34,670 nucleotides of DNA from Anaerolinea sp. (GTDB lineage Bacteria > Chloroflexota > Anaerolineae > SpSt-313): NCBI GenBank assembly GCA_020725765.1, contig DYEI01000039.1:1-34670 (forward strand), written 5' to 3'. This document shows, in pieces, positions 1 through 8,051 of this stretch. A model generated the notes under the pieces. The model searched no databases. It was not told the DNA's origin and saw only the letters and a program-made list of their open reading frames with translations. Every line of letters begins with the position of its first letter. Positions within the stretch are counted from its first letter, which is position 1. The translations under genes were made by a program, and so were the position numbers.

Positions 1-379
1 CTGTCCCCCAGATCAACGTACGAAAGCTCCTCTGCAGCCCACGACTCCACGCTCCACCCATTTCCAGATGGCCAACAAGGGAGCATGAGTGTAGCACGAA
101 TCTGACTTGACATCCACTTATGGGTAATGCATAGGCCGCCGAGGCGGCGGGGAAGGGGAACTGGGGATGGGGTACCCTCCGGCAAGGGCCAAGGGACGGG
201 GGCTAAAGCAGCCTGTCCGCCCCTGAACCTCAGGCGGGCACGACGCGCCCGCCCGAGGGAGGGGTATCCCGGATGCAGCATGCCATGGCTGGAGGTCATC
301 TCGGCGAGTTCTGGACGGCACCGCGGGTTGCGCTCCGAGAGGCCAGAGTCGAGGAGAGCTTGCTTCCAATCGGCCTGCT
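1..379. other. Region without a recognisable gene
   Basis: I see no convincing protein gene here. It lies downstream of the leftward transporter/UroD operon. It contains a GC-rich dyad around 132-152 (GCCGCC and GGCGGC arms) and one copy of a short sequence that recurs inverted near the other end of the window (see repeat at 114). Confidence 0.4.
114..136 (+). repeat. Short dispersed repeat, copy 1
   Basis: The sequence CCACTTATGGGTAATGCATA and three more bases matches, in inverted orientation, 34583-34605 at 20 of 23 positions. Both copies are intergenic and next to GC-rich dyads, as expected of a REP-like dispersed intergenic repeat. Two copies are too few to define a family. Confidence 0.4.
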
Positions 380-1459
380 TCACTTCACTTCGGCAGGCTG
401 CTGCCTCTCCCGCAGGCTGCCGATGGCCCGGTACATCTCCAGCACGTTCTCCACCGGCGTCCGTGGCTGAATCTGGTGCGTGGGGCCGATGATCAGACCG
501 CCGTCGCGGAAGAGCTCCTGGCGGAGGGCCACCTCGCGCCGCACGTCCTCACGTGTGCCGAAGGGCAGGGTCGATTGCACGCTCATCGTGCCGCGGAAGG
601 CGATGTGGCCATAGTACTCGCGATGCAGCTCGCGGATGTCCATGTCGGCAGCGTCCACCTGCACCACGTCCAGGATGTCCAGCCCCATGTCGATGAAGCG
701 GGGGATCAGAGCACGGACGCTGCCGCAGCTATGAAGCATGGCCTTGGCCCCATACCTGTGCGCCAGGTCAATGTACTCCTGCAGGAAGGGGCGGAAGAGT
801 CGGTCGAACTTGGCCGGACTGATGAGAAGGCCGCGCTGGCTGCCATAATCCTCGCCTAAGGCGAGGATGTCGATCATCCCTGGAGCCGCTTGAAAGGTTC
901 GTTCGAGCCAGGTGTATAGAAACTCGTGTCGCTTCTCCATCAGCTTGAGGTAGACGGGATCCTCGGCACCGATGTCCAGGAGCACCTGCTCCACCCCCCG
1001 GCAGCGGGCGATACCGTTGATAAAGTCGGGCGTGCCGGCGTTGCCGATGACGACGGCAAATCCGGCTACCTCTCGGCACCGCTCGCTGACCGTGGAGTAG
1101 TCGAACCAGTCAGCAGAGGGGAAGCGCAGGTTGGCCAGTTCGTCCACGCTGGTCACGTCCGCGTAGGGCAGGTAGACGGCCTCGGGGTAGGTGCCCGTCT
1201 CGTGCGGGATGTTGGCATAGCGCTCGCCGAAGAGGCCCTCCCAGCTGCCATCCGGGAAGCGCCGAAGCTCGGGGCCAGTGTAGCGTGGGCTGACCTCCTT
1301 CATATCTACCCCTAGAGTTGCCTCGAGTGCCGCATCGTCCACGATGCCCAGGTGTGCCTTGAGCTCCTGGTCGAACTCGGGCGTGCACTGGTAAAAGGTC
1401 GGCAGGCGGTCGTAGCCACGGCGGGCGAGTGCGCTCAGTGTGCGCTCCTTGGAGGTCAT
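380..1459 (-). CDS. UroD-superfamily protein (MtaA/CmuA-like)
   Basis: A 359-residue protein with the TIM-barrel fold of uroporphyrinogen decarboxylase and corrinoid methyltransferases, inferred from family-typical segments. The HSCG motif at residues 243-246 corresponds to the His-x-Cys zinc site of MtaA-type methyltransferases, but the C-terminal segment GPTHQIQ (325-331) has no Cys at the usual third-ligand place. The ATG start was chosen over longer in-frame extensions because the homologous part (TSKERTLSALARRG) begins there; an AGGAG lies about 10 nt upstream. It is the last gene of the leftward sugar-transport operon. Location next to a CUT1 transporter suggests a catabolic or methyl/decarboxylation role rather than haem synthesis. 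The substrate is unknown. Confidence 0.85.
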   Translation of the reverse strand: MTSKERTLSALARRGYDRLPTFYQCTPEFDQELKAHLGIVDDAALEATLGVDMKEVSPRYTGPELRRFPDGSWEGLFGERYANIPHETGTYPEAVYLPYADVTSVDELANLRFPSADWFDYSTVSERCREVAGFAVVIGNAGTPDFINGIARCRGVEQVLLDIGAEDPVYLKLMEKRHEFLYTWLERTFQAAPGMIDILALGEDYGSQRGLLISPAKFDRLFRPFLQEYIDLAHRYGAKAMLHSCGSVRALIPRFIDMGLDILDVVQVDAADMDIRELHREYYGHIAFRGTMSVQSTLPFGTREDVRREVALRQELFRDGGLIIGPTHQIQPRTPVENVLEMYRAIGSLRERQQPAEVK

Positions 1460-1688
1460 CACGGGCCGGCTCCTGATCCTCTCTGTGCGAGGCGTGTCTG
1501 GCAGCAATGGCGCTCCAGTAGGGCACCCCCTGGGGGACGCAGAGAGGCGCACGAGGGCCGAGAACCGCATTGGCCATGTTGGGGGCGTGCCTCGCGTCCC
1601 TCTGCGGCTCCCTGCTGCTCCGCGACCTCTTGCATCCCCGACGCCGGGCAGTGAGCACTGGCTGCGCCTTGCTCCAGGGACGTTGGGG

Positions 1689-2720
1689 CTAGTATACACC
1701 GTACGTCTGGGCGGTGTCCACCATCGCCAAAAAGTTCTCCGGGCGGACGTTGGCGGTGATACTGTGGCACGATGCCAGCACAAAGCCACCGTCTCGCCCC
1801 ACGTCGTCGATCAGCTCTCGGGCCTCGGCCCGCACCTGGTCTGGCGTGCCGTGGCTCAGCGCGCCGCCTACATCCATGTTGCCGATAAGGGCCAGACGTT
1901 GGCCGTAACGCCGCTTGATGGCGCGGATGTCCATGCCATAGGGTTCGATCGGGTTCAGGGCGCAGATGCCCATCTCCAGCAGATCCGGGATCAGCGCCTC
2001 GATGTTGCCATCGCTGTGAAAGACGATCGGTATGCCCCGGCGCAGCGCCGGCTCGAAGACGCGGCGCATCCGCGGCACCCAGACCTCCCGCAAGAGCTGA
2101 GGCCGCACGAGGGTGCTGGTCCTGTAGGCCAGGTCATCTCCTACATAGAAGAAGGTCAAGGGGTAGCGCACGACCCGCTCGGCCAGCGCGGCGCAGTAAG
2201 CCGCATAGCGCTCCAGCACCTCTTCGACGAGGGGACGGTCCTCCTGGATGAGGACCATGAACTGCTCAAAGCCAAAGATGGAGGTGTAGGTGTCGGTGAA
2301 GAAGGAGCCGAGCAGGACAAACAGGCCCACGCTGGTGCCCTCTACTGTGCGGGCGTACCGATCAAGGAGTGCAAACCGGGGCTCCAGATGGCTCAGATCG
2401 GCCACCTCCAGGCGAGCGAGATCCTGCCCGGAGGCAATGTGGAAGTCAAGCGGAAGCAGCCTCCCCTCTGCATCACGGTAGCGGAAAGGGTTGTCGTAGA
2501 AGCACATGCCGACCACATCCTGCCCGATGCGGTTGACGAACTCGATATAGTCAGAGGGGTCAATGTTGGCCAGCGTGTGTCCGCCAGGCACCTCGCGCCC
2601 CATCACATAGCGCAGGGTAGGGTTGTCGACGAGCACCTCAAAGTTGGGCACGCGGTCCGGCAGGTCGCCATTGAGCACGGCAGCTATGCGTTCCTTGTTG
2701 GGTCTGCGGTAGTCGGGCAA
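1689..2720 (-). CDS. UroD-superfamily protein, second copy
   Basis: A 343-residue UroD-like TIM-barrel protein. The start is taken as TTG because AAGGAG lies six bases upstream; a longer ATG form would add 28 non-conserved residues. At the usual zinc-site position it has HSDG (235-238) instead of HSCG, while the C-terminal segment does carry a Cys in SCHS (317-320). It therefore shows the reverse ligand pattern to its neighbour at 380. The two are clearly divergent, not a recent duplication. About 230 bp separate them; I see no gene in that gap. Likely co-transcribed with the upstream permease genes. Function could be corrinoid-dependent methyl transfer or a decarboxylation; I cannot tell which. 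Confidence 0.83.
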   Translation of the reverse strand: MPDYRRPNKERIAAVLNGDLPDRVPNFEVLVDNPTLRYVMGREVPGGHTLANIDPSDYIEFVNRIGQDVVGMCFYDNPFRYRDAEGRLLPLDFHIASGQDLARLEVADLSHLEPRFALLDRYARTVEGTSVGLFVLLGSFFTDTYTSIFGFEQFMVLIQEDRPLVEEVLERYAAYCAALAERVVRYPLTFFYVGDDLAYRTSTLVRPQLLREVWVPRMRRVFEPALRRGIPIVFHSDGNIEALIPDLLEMGICALNPIEPYGMDIRAIKRRYGQRLALIGNMDVGGALSHGTPDQVRAEARELIDDVGRDGGFVLASCHSITANVRPENFLAMVDTAQTYGVY

Positions 2721-2819
2721 GGGACACTCCTTGGGGTTGCAGGCTGCGCAAGCAGTGGCAGATCGTAGGGGCCGTTCGCGGCCCGCCCGGGCCGCCATGG
2801 GCACCCAATCCCCACAACC

Positions 2820-3647
2820 TCACGCCTTGATGGCCCCAGAAGTCAGACCGGCGATAAAGTACCGCATCGTGAATATGAAGAGCACGATCAGCGGCAGAGA
2901 CGCCAGAACATAGCCTGCGTACATTGGCCCCCAGCTCTCGGTGCCCATATACTGGCTGCCAAAGCTGACAATTCCTACTGATATGGTCCAGAGCCGGCCG
3001 TCGGCGATGGTTACGAGCGGCCAGATGTAGTCGTTCCAGGTGCTCAGGATGTTCATGATGGCGATGGTGACCAGGATGGGCTTGGACAGCGGCAGACAGA
3101 TCTTGCTGTAGAGGTGAAAGGTGTGCGCCCCATCGATCCGCGCCGATTCGAAGAGCTCTTCGGGCAAAGAGGCGAAAAAGCTACGCATGATAAAGATGGC
3201 AAAGATCTGCCCCCCAGCGATATAGGGCAGGATGAGAGCCCCGTAGGTGTTCATGAGCCCCAGGTTCTTGACCAACAGAAAGGCGGGAACCAGGGTCAGG
3301 ATGCCCGGGATCATCAGGAGGGCCAGGAGCATCAGAAAGAGCACTTCGCGGCCGGGGAAGTGGAAGCGGGCAAAGACGAATGCCGAGATGCTGCCGATGC
3401 ACAGCACCCCCGCTGCAGAGGTTGTTGAGACAACCAGGCTATTGATCACATAGCCCCGGATGCGCGTCCAGGCGTCGCTATAGTTCGAGAGCTGAATCCA
3501 CTGCGGCAGCCCCCAAAAGTTGTGCTGAAAGTCCGGCGTGGCCTTGAACGACGTCATAGCCATGAAGAAGAAGGGGTAGAAGGTCAGGATTGCCGCAAAG
3601 ATCAGGAAGATGTGGATTGGCAGGTCGTGCTTCAACGTCTTGCTCAT
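2820..3647 (-). CDS. CUT1 sugar ABC transporter permease, MalG/UgpE type
   Basis: A 275-residue inner-membrane permease with six predicted membrane segments. The first is at about 12-30 (IFLIFAAILTFYPFFFMAM). The EAA loop that contacts the ATPase is at 162-190 (EELFESARIDGAHTF...LPLSKP), and the protein ends with the short basic tail usual for MalG-type subunits. It follows the partner permease by 12 bp, so the two are almost certainly co-translated. Together with the binding protein at 4732 they form a carbohydrate importer. No nucleotide-binding subunit is in the window, as is common for CUT1 systems that use a shared MsiK/UgpC-like ATPase encoded elsewhere. Confidence 0.93.
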   Translation of the reverse strand: MSKTLKHDLPIHIFLIFAAILTFYPFFFMAMTSFKATPDFQHNFWGLPQWIQLSNYSDAWTRIRGYVINSLVVSTTSAAGVLCIGSISAFVFARFHFPGREVLFLMLLALLMIPGILTLVPAFLLVKNLGLMNTYGALILPYIAGGQIFAIFIMRSFFASLPEELFESARIDGAHTFHLYSKICLPLSKPILVTIAIMNILSTWNDYIWPLVTIADGRLWTISVGIVSFGSQYMGTESWGPMYAGYVLASLPLIVLFIFTMRYFIAGLTSGAIKA

Positions 3648-3659
3648 CGCCTCGCCCCC

Positions 3660-4604
3660 CTATATCCCGGTGTATTCCACGCTGGAACGGAGGTAGCGCA
3701 TGTTGAGGTAGGTCAGCGTCAGCGTGATGGCAAAGAGTGCCGTACCGATGGCGCAGGCATAGCCCATCTTGTTGTAGTACATGGCGTTGCGATAAAGCCA
3801 GAGGCCCGGCACCATGGTGACCGTTCCGGGGCCGCCGTTGGTCATCACCATGACGGTCGAAAAGTTCTGCATCGCCCCAATGACGGTGAGGATCACGATC
3901 AGCTTGATCTGCGACATGACCAGCGGGATCTCCACCTGCCAGAAGCGCTTCCAGGTGCCTGCACCGTCGATGGATGCCGCATCCAGCAGTTCGCTCGGGA
4001 TGGCCTGAAAGCCCGCCAGGTAGATGAGCGTGGACATGCCCGCGACCCAGGGGAAGCCGATGAACATGATCGCATACAGCGCCAGCTTAAAGTCCCCCAA
4101 CCAGGGGCGCGCCATGTGGCCCAGTCCGGCAACCTTGAGCAGCGCGTTAAGCAGGCCGATGTGCGGCGCGTAGATCGACTTCCAGATGCCCAGCACTACC
4201 ATGGTCGGCACCACGAGGGGGATCACAAAGAGCACGCGATACACGTAGGCCAGGCGCAGGTCGCGCAGGTGAAAGATCAGGGCGCCCGCCAGCAACGGGA
4301 AGGTCAGATTGACTGCCAGCGAGAAGAGGGCCAGCCTCACCAGGTTGGCCACCGAGCCCATCAGGGTCGGGTCTTTCAGCATGGCGGCAAAGTTACCGAG
4401 TCCGATGAAGCGCTGAACGTTGGCCCCGTTCCACTCGAAGACACTGTGGAAGAGCGCCGATGCCGCCGGATAGTAGTTGAAGATGAACACCAGCGCAAAG
4501 CTCGGGAAGAGGAGCAGGTAGGCCTCCTTTCTGCGCAGGATGTTGCGCAGGAGGCCGACGCCCGGCTCCCTGGGCGCTCCAGATGCGATGGTGGACTGTG
4601 CCAT
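3660..4604 (-). CDS. CUT1 sugar ABC transporter permease, MalF/UgpA type
   Basis: A 314-residue permease. After a short cytoplasmic N-terminus the first membrane segment is at about 28-46 (YLLLFPSFALVFIFNYYPA), then a periplasmic loop with FIGLGNF, and five further segments. The EAA loop is at 203-230 (SELLDAASIDGAGTW...). The reading frame is open for about 100 codons upstream, but that part has no family similarity and includes the hairpin at 4628-4716, so I take the ATG of MAQSTIAS as the start. It pairs with the permease at 2820. Confidence 0.92.
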   Translation of the reverse strand: MAQSTIASGAPREPGVGLLRNILRRKEAYLLLFPSFALVFIFNYYPAASALFHSVFEWNGANVQRFIGLGNFAAMLKDPTLMGSVANLVRLALFSLAVNLTFPLLAGALIFHLRDLRLAYVYRVLFVIPLVVPTMVVLGIWKSIYAPHIGLLNALLKVAGLGHMARPWLGDFKLALYAIMFIGFPWVAGMSTLIYLAGFQAIPSELLDAASIDGAGTWKRFWQVEIPLVMSQIKLIVILTVIGAMQNFSTVMVMTNGGPGTVTMVPGLWLYRNAMYYNKMGYACAIGTALFAITLTLTYLNMRYLRSSVEYTGI

Positions 4605-4627
4605 TTGACCCCCCACACCTGTCGGAA

Positions 4628-4716
4628 CCTTGCGAAAGCTCCGACCCTCACGGGCCGATGGGCCGCCTGCGACGACGACGAGGACCAGTGGGGCCTGTCG
4701 GGGAGCTTTCGCAAGG
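4628..4716. repeat. Long inverted repeat between binding-protein and permease genes
   Basis: Perfect 15-bp arms, CCTTGCGAAAGCTCC at 4628-4642 and its complement at 4702-4716, enclose 59 nt. Three more bases pair beyond a 2-nt bulge (GAC/GTC). It sits just after the stop of the solute-binding gene. Such intercistronic stem-loops often protect the abundant binding-protein mRNA and reduce permease expression. There is no U-run, so it is not a simple terminator. Confidence 0.7.
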
Positions 4717-4731
4717 CTCGCAACTGCATGG

Positions 4732-6288
4732 CTACTTAACCCACTCGGGATGCTCCGCTGCCAGCGCCTCGGCCGCCTTGACCATCTCTTCCTGCATCTT
4801 GTTGGCCATAGCCTCCAGCTCGATCTGGCCGGCGAGGAACTGCTGTAGCTGGTTCCACAACAGGTCGACCCACTCGCGCGTGAGCATGGAGTCGAAGGGC
4901 TCCATGCGCTCACATCCGTATTTGACCATCATGTCGGTGTAGACCGACAGCGACGGATCAGCACCGGTGGTGTCTACCACTCCAGGGGCGAAGCCACCAT
5001 GGTCGTTGAGCAGGGCGACGAGGTTCTTGGGCGCCGTGATAAAGCGCATCCAGTCGATGGTCTCGTTCAGCACGCCCCGCTTCTCGGACTCGGCCGCGAT
5101 GGCGTACTGGAACACGCCGCCCACGCCGGCCATCGCCGGAAAGTCGACGCCGCCGAAGGGCGAGCTTTCCTCGGTGATGGTCGGGATCTTGGGAAAGATT
5201 CCCCACTCGAACGCGATGAGCGGGTCGTTGCGGATGGGCTTGTTCATCCAGCTGCCCTGCCAGGCCATAGCCGCATCGCCGTTGGCCCACAGCTTGTACA
5301 CATCGCCGGGCGGGAAGGCCCAGAAACCTTCAGGCCAGTGCTGCGACCAATCCTTGAGAATGCGGAGCATTTCCTTCCATTCGGGGTCGGTCGCCCCGTA
5401 GCGCTTCTCAAGGATTGCCTTGACCATGACCGGTGGACCCAGGTTCTCGCCGGGCTTCCAGGTGCGTGGCACGGGCTGGTTCGTGCCCTTGATCATGCCC
5501 ATCTTCTTGTCGTAGAGCACATCCTGGATGATACGCGTGGACCAGCTGCCATAGAGCTGGACGCCCCCCGCCAGATCCATGCTGAAGGAGACGGGGATCT
5601 TCCCAGCTTCTCGGATGGTCCTCTGGACGACGTCAAAGTCCTTCCAGGTCTCCGGCACCTTGAGCCCCAGTTGGTCGAAGAGGCTCTTGTTGTAGAAAAA
5701 GCCGGTGCCGACGATGTCCCCGGTGATCATGTAGATGTGGCCGTCAGGTCCTTTGCCGCTCTCGATGCATGGTGCCTGAAAGGTCTCCTTCCAGGAGGAG
5801 TAGCCCTCGACGTAGGGATTGGGCTCGGCCAGGTACGGGTCGAGATTGACGAACCAACCCTTCGCATAATCGCGGGCAATGTAGCCGCGCTGGTACCAGA
5901 CGATCTCAGGCGAGGTGCCGCCAGCCATCTGGGTGACCAGCCACTCCTCGTACCCCTGAGCAAGTTGCGGAACCAACTCGATGGTCACGCCGGGATGGGC
6001 AGCCTCGTATTCCTCCTTGAGTGTGTTCATGTACTTGGGTGGATCCCAGCGGTCATCGGCGGTGCGCTCGCGCGGGGTCAGTGCCTGGGCGTAATGCTTG
6101 ACCGTCTTCTTGACGGCAGCCGGGGCTGCCTTGGTGGGCTCTGGCTGCTGGGCCGCCTGAGTCGGCCCGGCCGGCTCCGCCGGCGAAGTGGGTTGAACGG
6201 GGGGACGGCAGGCCGCCAGAAAGGCTCCGACCGCCGTCGCCCCTGCCAGCTTGATGAACCCGCGGCGCGATAGAGATTGGCCGGACAT
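4732..6288 (-). CDS. CUT1 extracellular solute-binding lipoprotein, Tat-exported
   Basis: A 518-residue family-1 solute-binding protein. The N-terminus has a twin-arginine motif (SRRGFIK, residues 7-13), a hydrophobic stretch and a lipobox LAAC with Cys27, followed by a low-complexity Pro/Ala/Glu/Gln linker. The mature domain carries typical binding-protein segments, including the end of the first lobe (GGTSPEIVWYQRGYIARDYAKG) split by the hinge. The ATG start is supported by AGAGGAGG eight bases upstream; an earlier in-frame ATG lies before that ribosome site. It is probably anchored to the cell surface and delivers a carbohydrate to the two permeases downstream. The ligand cannot be read from sequence. 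First gene of the leftward operon. Confidence 0.92.
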   Translation of the reverse strand: MSGQSLSRRGFIKLAGATAVGAFLAACRPPVQPTSPAEPAGPTQAAQQPEPTKAAPAAVKKTVKHYAQALTPRERTADDRWDPPKYMNTLKEEYEAAHPGVTIELVPQLAQGYEEWLVTQMAGGTSPEIVWYQRGYIARDYAKGWFVNLDPYLAEPNPYVEGYSSWKETFQAPCIESGKGPDGHIYMITGDIVGTGFFYNKSLFDQLGLKVPETWKDFDVVQRTIREAGKIPVSFSMDLAGGVQLYGSWSTRIIQDVLYDKKMGMIKGTNQPVPRTWKPGENLGPPVMVKAILEKRYGATDPEWKEMLRILKDWSQHWPEGFWAFPPGDVYKLWANGDAAMAWQGSWMNKPIRNDPLIAFEWGIFPKIPTITEESSPFGGVDFPAMAGVGGVFQYAIAAESEKRGVLNETIDWMRFITAPKNLVALLNDHGGFAPGVVDTTGADPSLSVYTDMMVKYGCERMEPFDSMLTREWVDLLWNQLQQFLAGQIELEAMANKMQEEMVKAAEALAAEHPEWVK

Positions 6289-6328
6289 GGTATGCTCCTC
6301 CTCTCGCATAGGATAGCCACGGACGAAG

Positions 6329-6358
6329 CAGATACCACAGTCTCCACGATCCGGTCAG
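6329..6358 (-). promoter_or_regulatory. Possible promoter of the sugar-transport operon
   Basis: On the leftward strand, CTGACC and TATCTG are separated by 18 bp, and the -10 is preceded by TGTGG, giving the TGTGGTAT form seen at other promoters in this window. The implied leader to the binding-protein start is about 35 nt. The hexamers are weak matches. Confidence 0.35.
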
Positions 6359-6491
6359 CTTTTCTCGATACCCCCTCCTCTCTCGCTCTCTCTGTGGCCT
6401 CGGAGGCTCCGCTCTTGCCGATGAGAGCTCCCCCTGGCGCTGGATAGACCGCATGCAAGGCCGCAGCTATGCCGGCACGGACAGTCGCTTA

Positions 6492-6520
6492 TTGCCTGCT
6501 GGCTGCTGCTTGGCTATAAT
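6492..6520 (+). promoter_or_regulatory. Sigma-70-type promoter for the HTH/receiver gene
   Basis: TTGCCT, a 17-bp spacer and a perfect TATAAT on the rightward strand. Transcription would start near 6527, about 65 nt before the TTG start at 6591. It is divergent from the transporter operon. Confidence 0.6.
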
Positions 6521-6590
6521 CCACTATACTACGGAATGAGCATGGGATGGGTGCTTTCCGGCCTGTGTGTGGCCAGAGTGAGGACAGGAT

Positions 6591-7817
6591 TTGGACTCCT
6601 CGAAACTCGGTGTATGGCAGAAGCACATCCGCAAAGCCCTCAACCACCTGCATGACCCAGACTACCTGCGTAAGAGCCCTCTGGCCGCCGTGCTCGGCGT
6701 CTCCAGGCGCTTTGACACACCAGCAGCGGTTCGCCGCATTCTGGTCGATGCCATCACGGCGCTCGAACCTCAACCAGACGAGCCCCCAGGCTCCCGCGCC
6801 TGGGAGGTGTTCCAGTCCCTGCACTACCGCTATGTGGAGCAGTTCAGCCAGGCCGAAGTGGCCCACCAAATGGGCGTCAGCCTGCGCCAGCTCCGGCGCC
6901 TGCAGCGCTCCGCGCTGGAGGCGTTGGTCTACCACCTGGCCGAGCGGTATGACTTGCAGAACGGCGCCAGCCCATCGGACGAGCCTCCGGCTGATGAATG
7001 GGCGGCCGACGCCTGGGAGGACCTGGAGTGGCTGAGGACGAGCCCCCCGGAGGAGACGACTGACCTGAGCGAGGCGCTTCCGGCGGTGGTGGCGCTGTTG
7101 CGACCGCTGGCCACGCAGCGATGCGTGTCGGTCGAGGTGGCCGTGGCGAGGGAGCTGCCCGGCATCGCCGCCCATCCCACCGCCGTGCGGCAGGCGCTCC
7201 TCAATGCGTTGACCGAGGCTCTTCTCAGTGCCGGGCCGACGCCCGGTGCCGTGGTGCGTGTTTCGGCTGATGCGCTCCGCGGCCAGGTCCGCATCACGAT
7301 TCGTTGGCAGGCCGCAGAGCCACCGGCACTCGAAAGCTCCAGCGAAGACCAACACAAGATCAGGTTCGCCCAAAGGCTGGCCGGGCTTTGCGCAGGCAGC
7401 CTCCACGTTGAGGGGCAGGGCCAAAGGCGGAAAGCTGTATTCACCTTCTCGGCCCTCGCCCAGCGGCAGGTGCTGGCCATCGACGACAATGCACAGGCCC
7501 TGCAGCTCTTGCAACGCTATGTGGCGGGAACACGGTATCGGGTTGTCTGTGCACGCGATGCAGCTGAGGCGCAGGCGCTGCTCGAGGGCAACGCCTTCGA
7601 GGCCATCGTTGTCGATGTGATGATGCCCCATGTGGACGGCTGGACCGTCCTGGCAGACCTGCGGCAGAACCCGCTCACGGCGGAGATCCCCATCGTCGTC
7701 TGCACCGTCCTGCCGCAGCGCGAGTTGGCGCTATCGCTGGGCGCGAACGGCTTTCTTCAGAAGCCCTTCAGCCGAGAGGCCTTTCTCGAGGTCCTCGATC
7801 AGTTGATGGAGCACTGA
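6591..7817 (+). CDS. HTH / ATPase-remnant / receiver fusion protein
   Basis: A 408-residue protein with three parts. Residues 1-120 hold an all-helical region with a sigma-70 region-4-like HTH (about 84-107, FSQAEVAHQMGVSLRQL). Residues 150-285 look like a histidine-kinase-type ATPase fold without a phospho-acceptor His; an N-box-like segment (QALLNALTEALLS) is at 201-213, but clear G boxes are absent. Residues 293-408 are a complete receiver domain, with acidic pair D298/D299, phospho-acceptor D342 in VVDVMMP, T372 and K391 in QKPF. Start is TTG with AGGA upstream. Probably a phosphorylation-controlled regulator. It converges on the hybrid kinase at 8052, a plausible partner, and is divergent from the sugar-transport operon, which it may control. 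Confidence 0.75.
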   Translation: MDSSKLGVWQKHIRKALNHLHDPDYLRKSPLAAVLGVSRRFDTPAAVRRILVDAITALEPQPDEPPGSRAWEVFQSLHYRYVEQFSQAEVAHQMGVSLRQLRRLQRSALEALVYHLAERYDLQNGASPSDEPPADEWAADAWEDLEWLRTSPPEETTDLSEALPAVVALLRPLATQRCVSVEVAVARELPGIAAHPTAVRQALLNALTEALLSAGPTPGAVVRVSADALRGQVRITIRWQAAEPPALESSSEDQHKIRFAQRLAGLCAGSLHVEGQGQRRKAVFTFSALAQRQVLAIDDNAQALQLLQRYVAGTRYRVVCARDAAEAQALLEGNAFEAIVVDVMMPHVDGWTVLADLRQNPLTAEIPIVVCTVLPQRELALSLGANGFLQKPFSREAFLEVLDQLMEH

Positions 7818-8051
7818 TCCCAGTTCCCCGCCTCGGTCCGGCAGCGAGGTGACGCGACCTCCGGGCACGCTGTCGCCCAACAGTGACTGGGGCGGCTGCT
7901 CCGTCGCCAGCGCTCCGCTACACGTACCCTCACCGTCGCGTGTACTTCCTGGCGCTGAAGCCCGGCTGGTTCCACGGGGTGCACACCAGGCCACGCTTGC
8001 GGGCGGAGGCTCCAACGCCTATCCGCTCCACACCGCACCAGAATCCTGCCA

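Noticed and set aside
3522-4739. A long rightward ORF opposite the permease genes
   Set aside because: It is an antisense shadow of two clearly recognised permeases, a usual effect of high GC.
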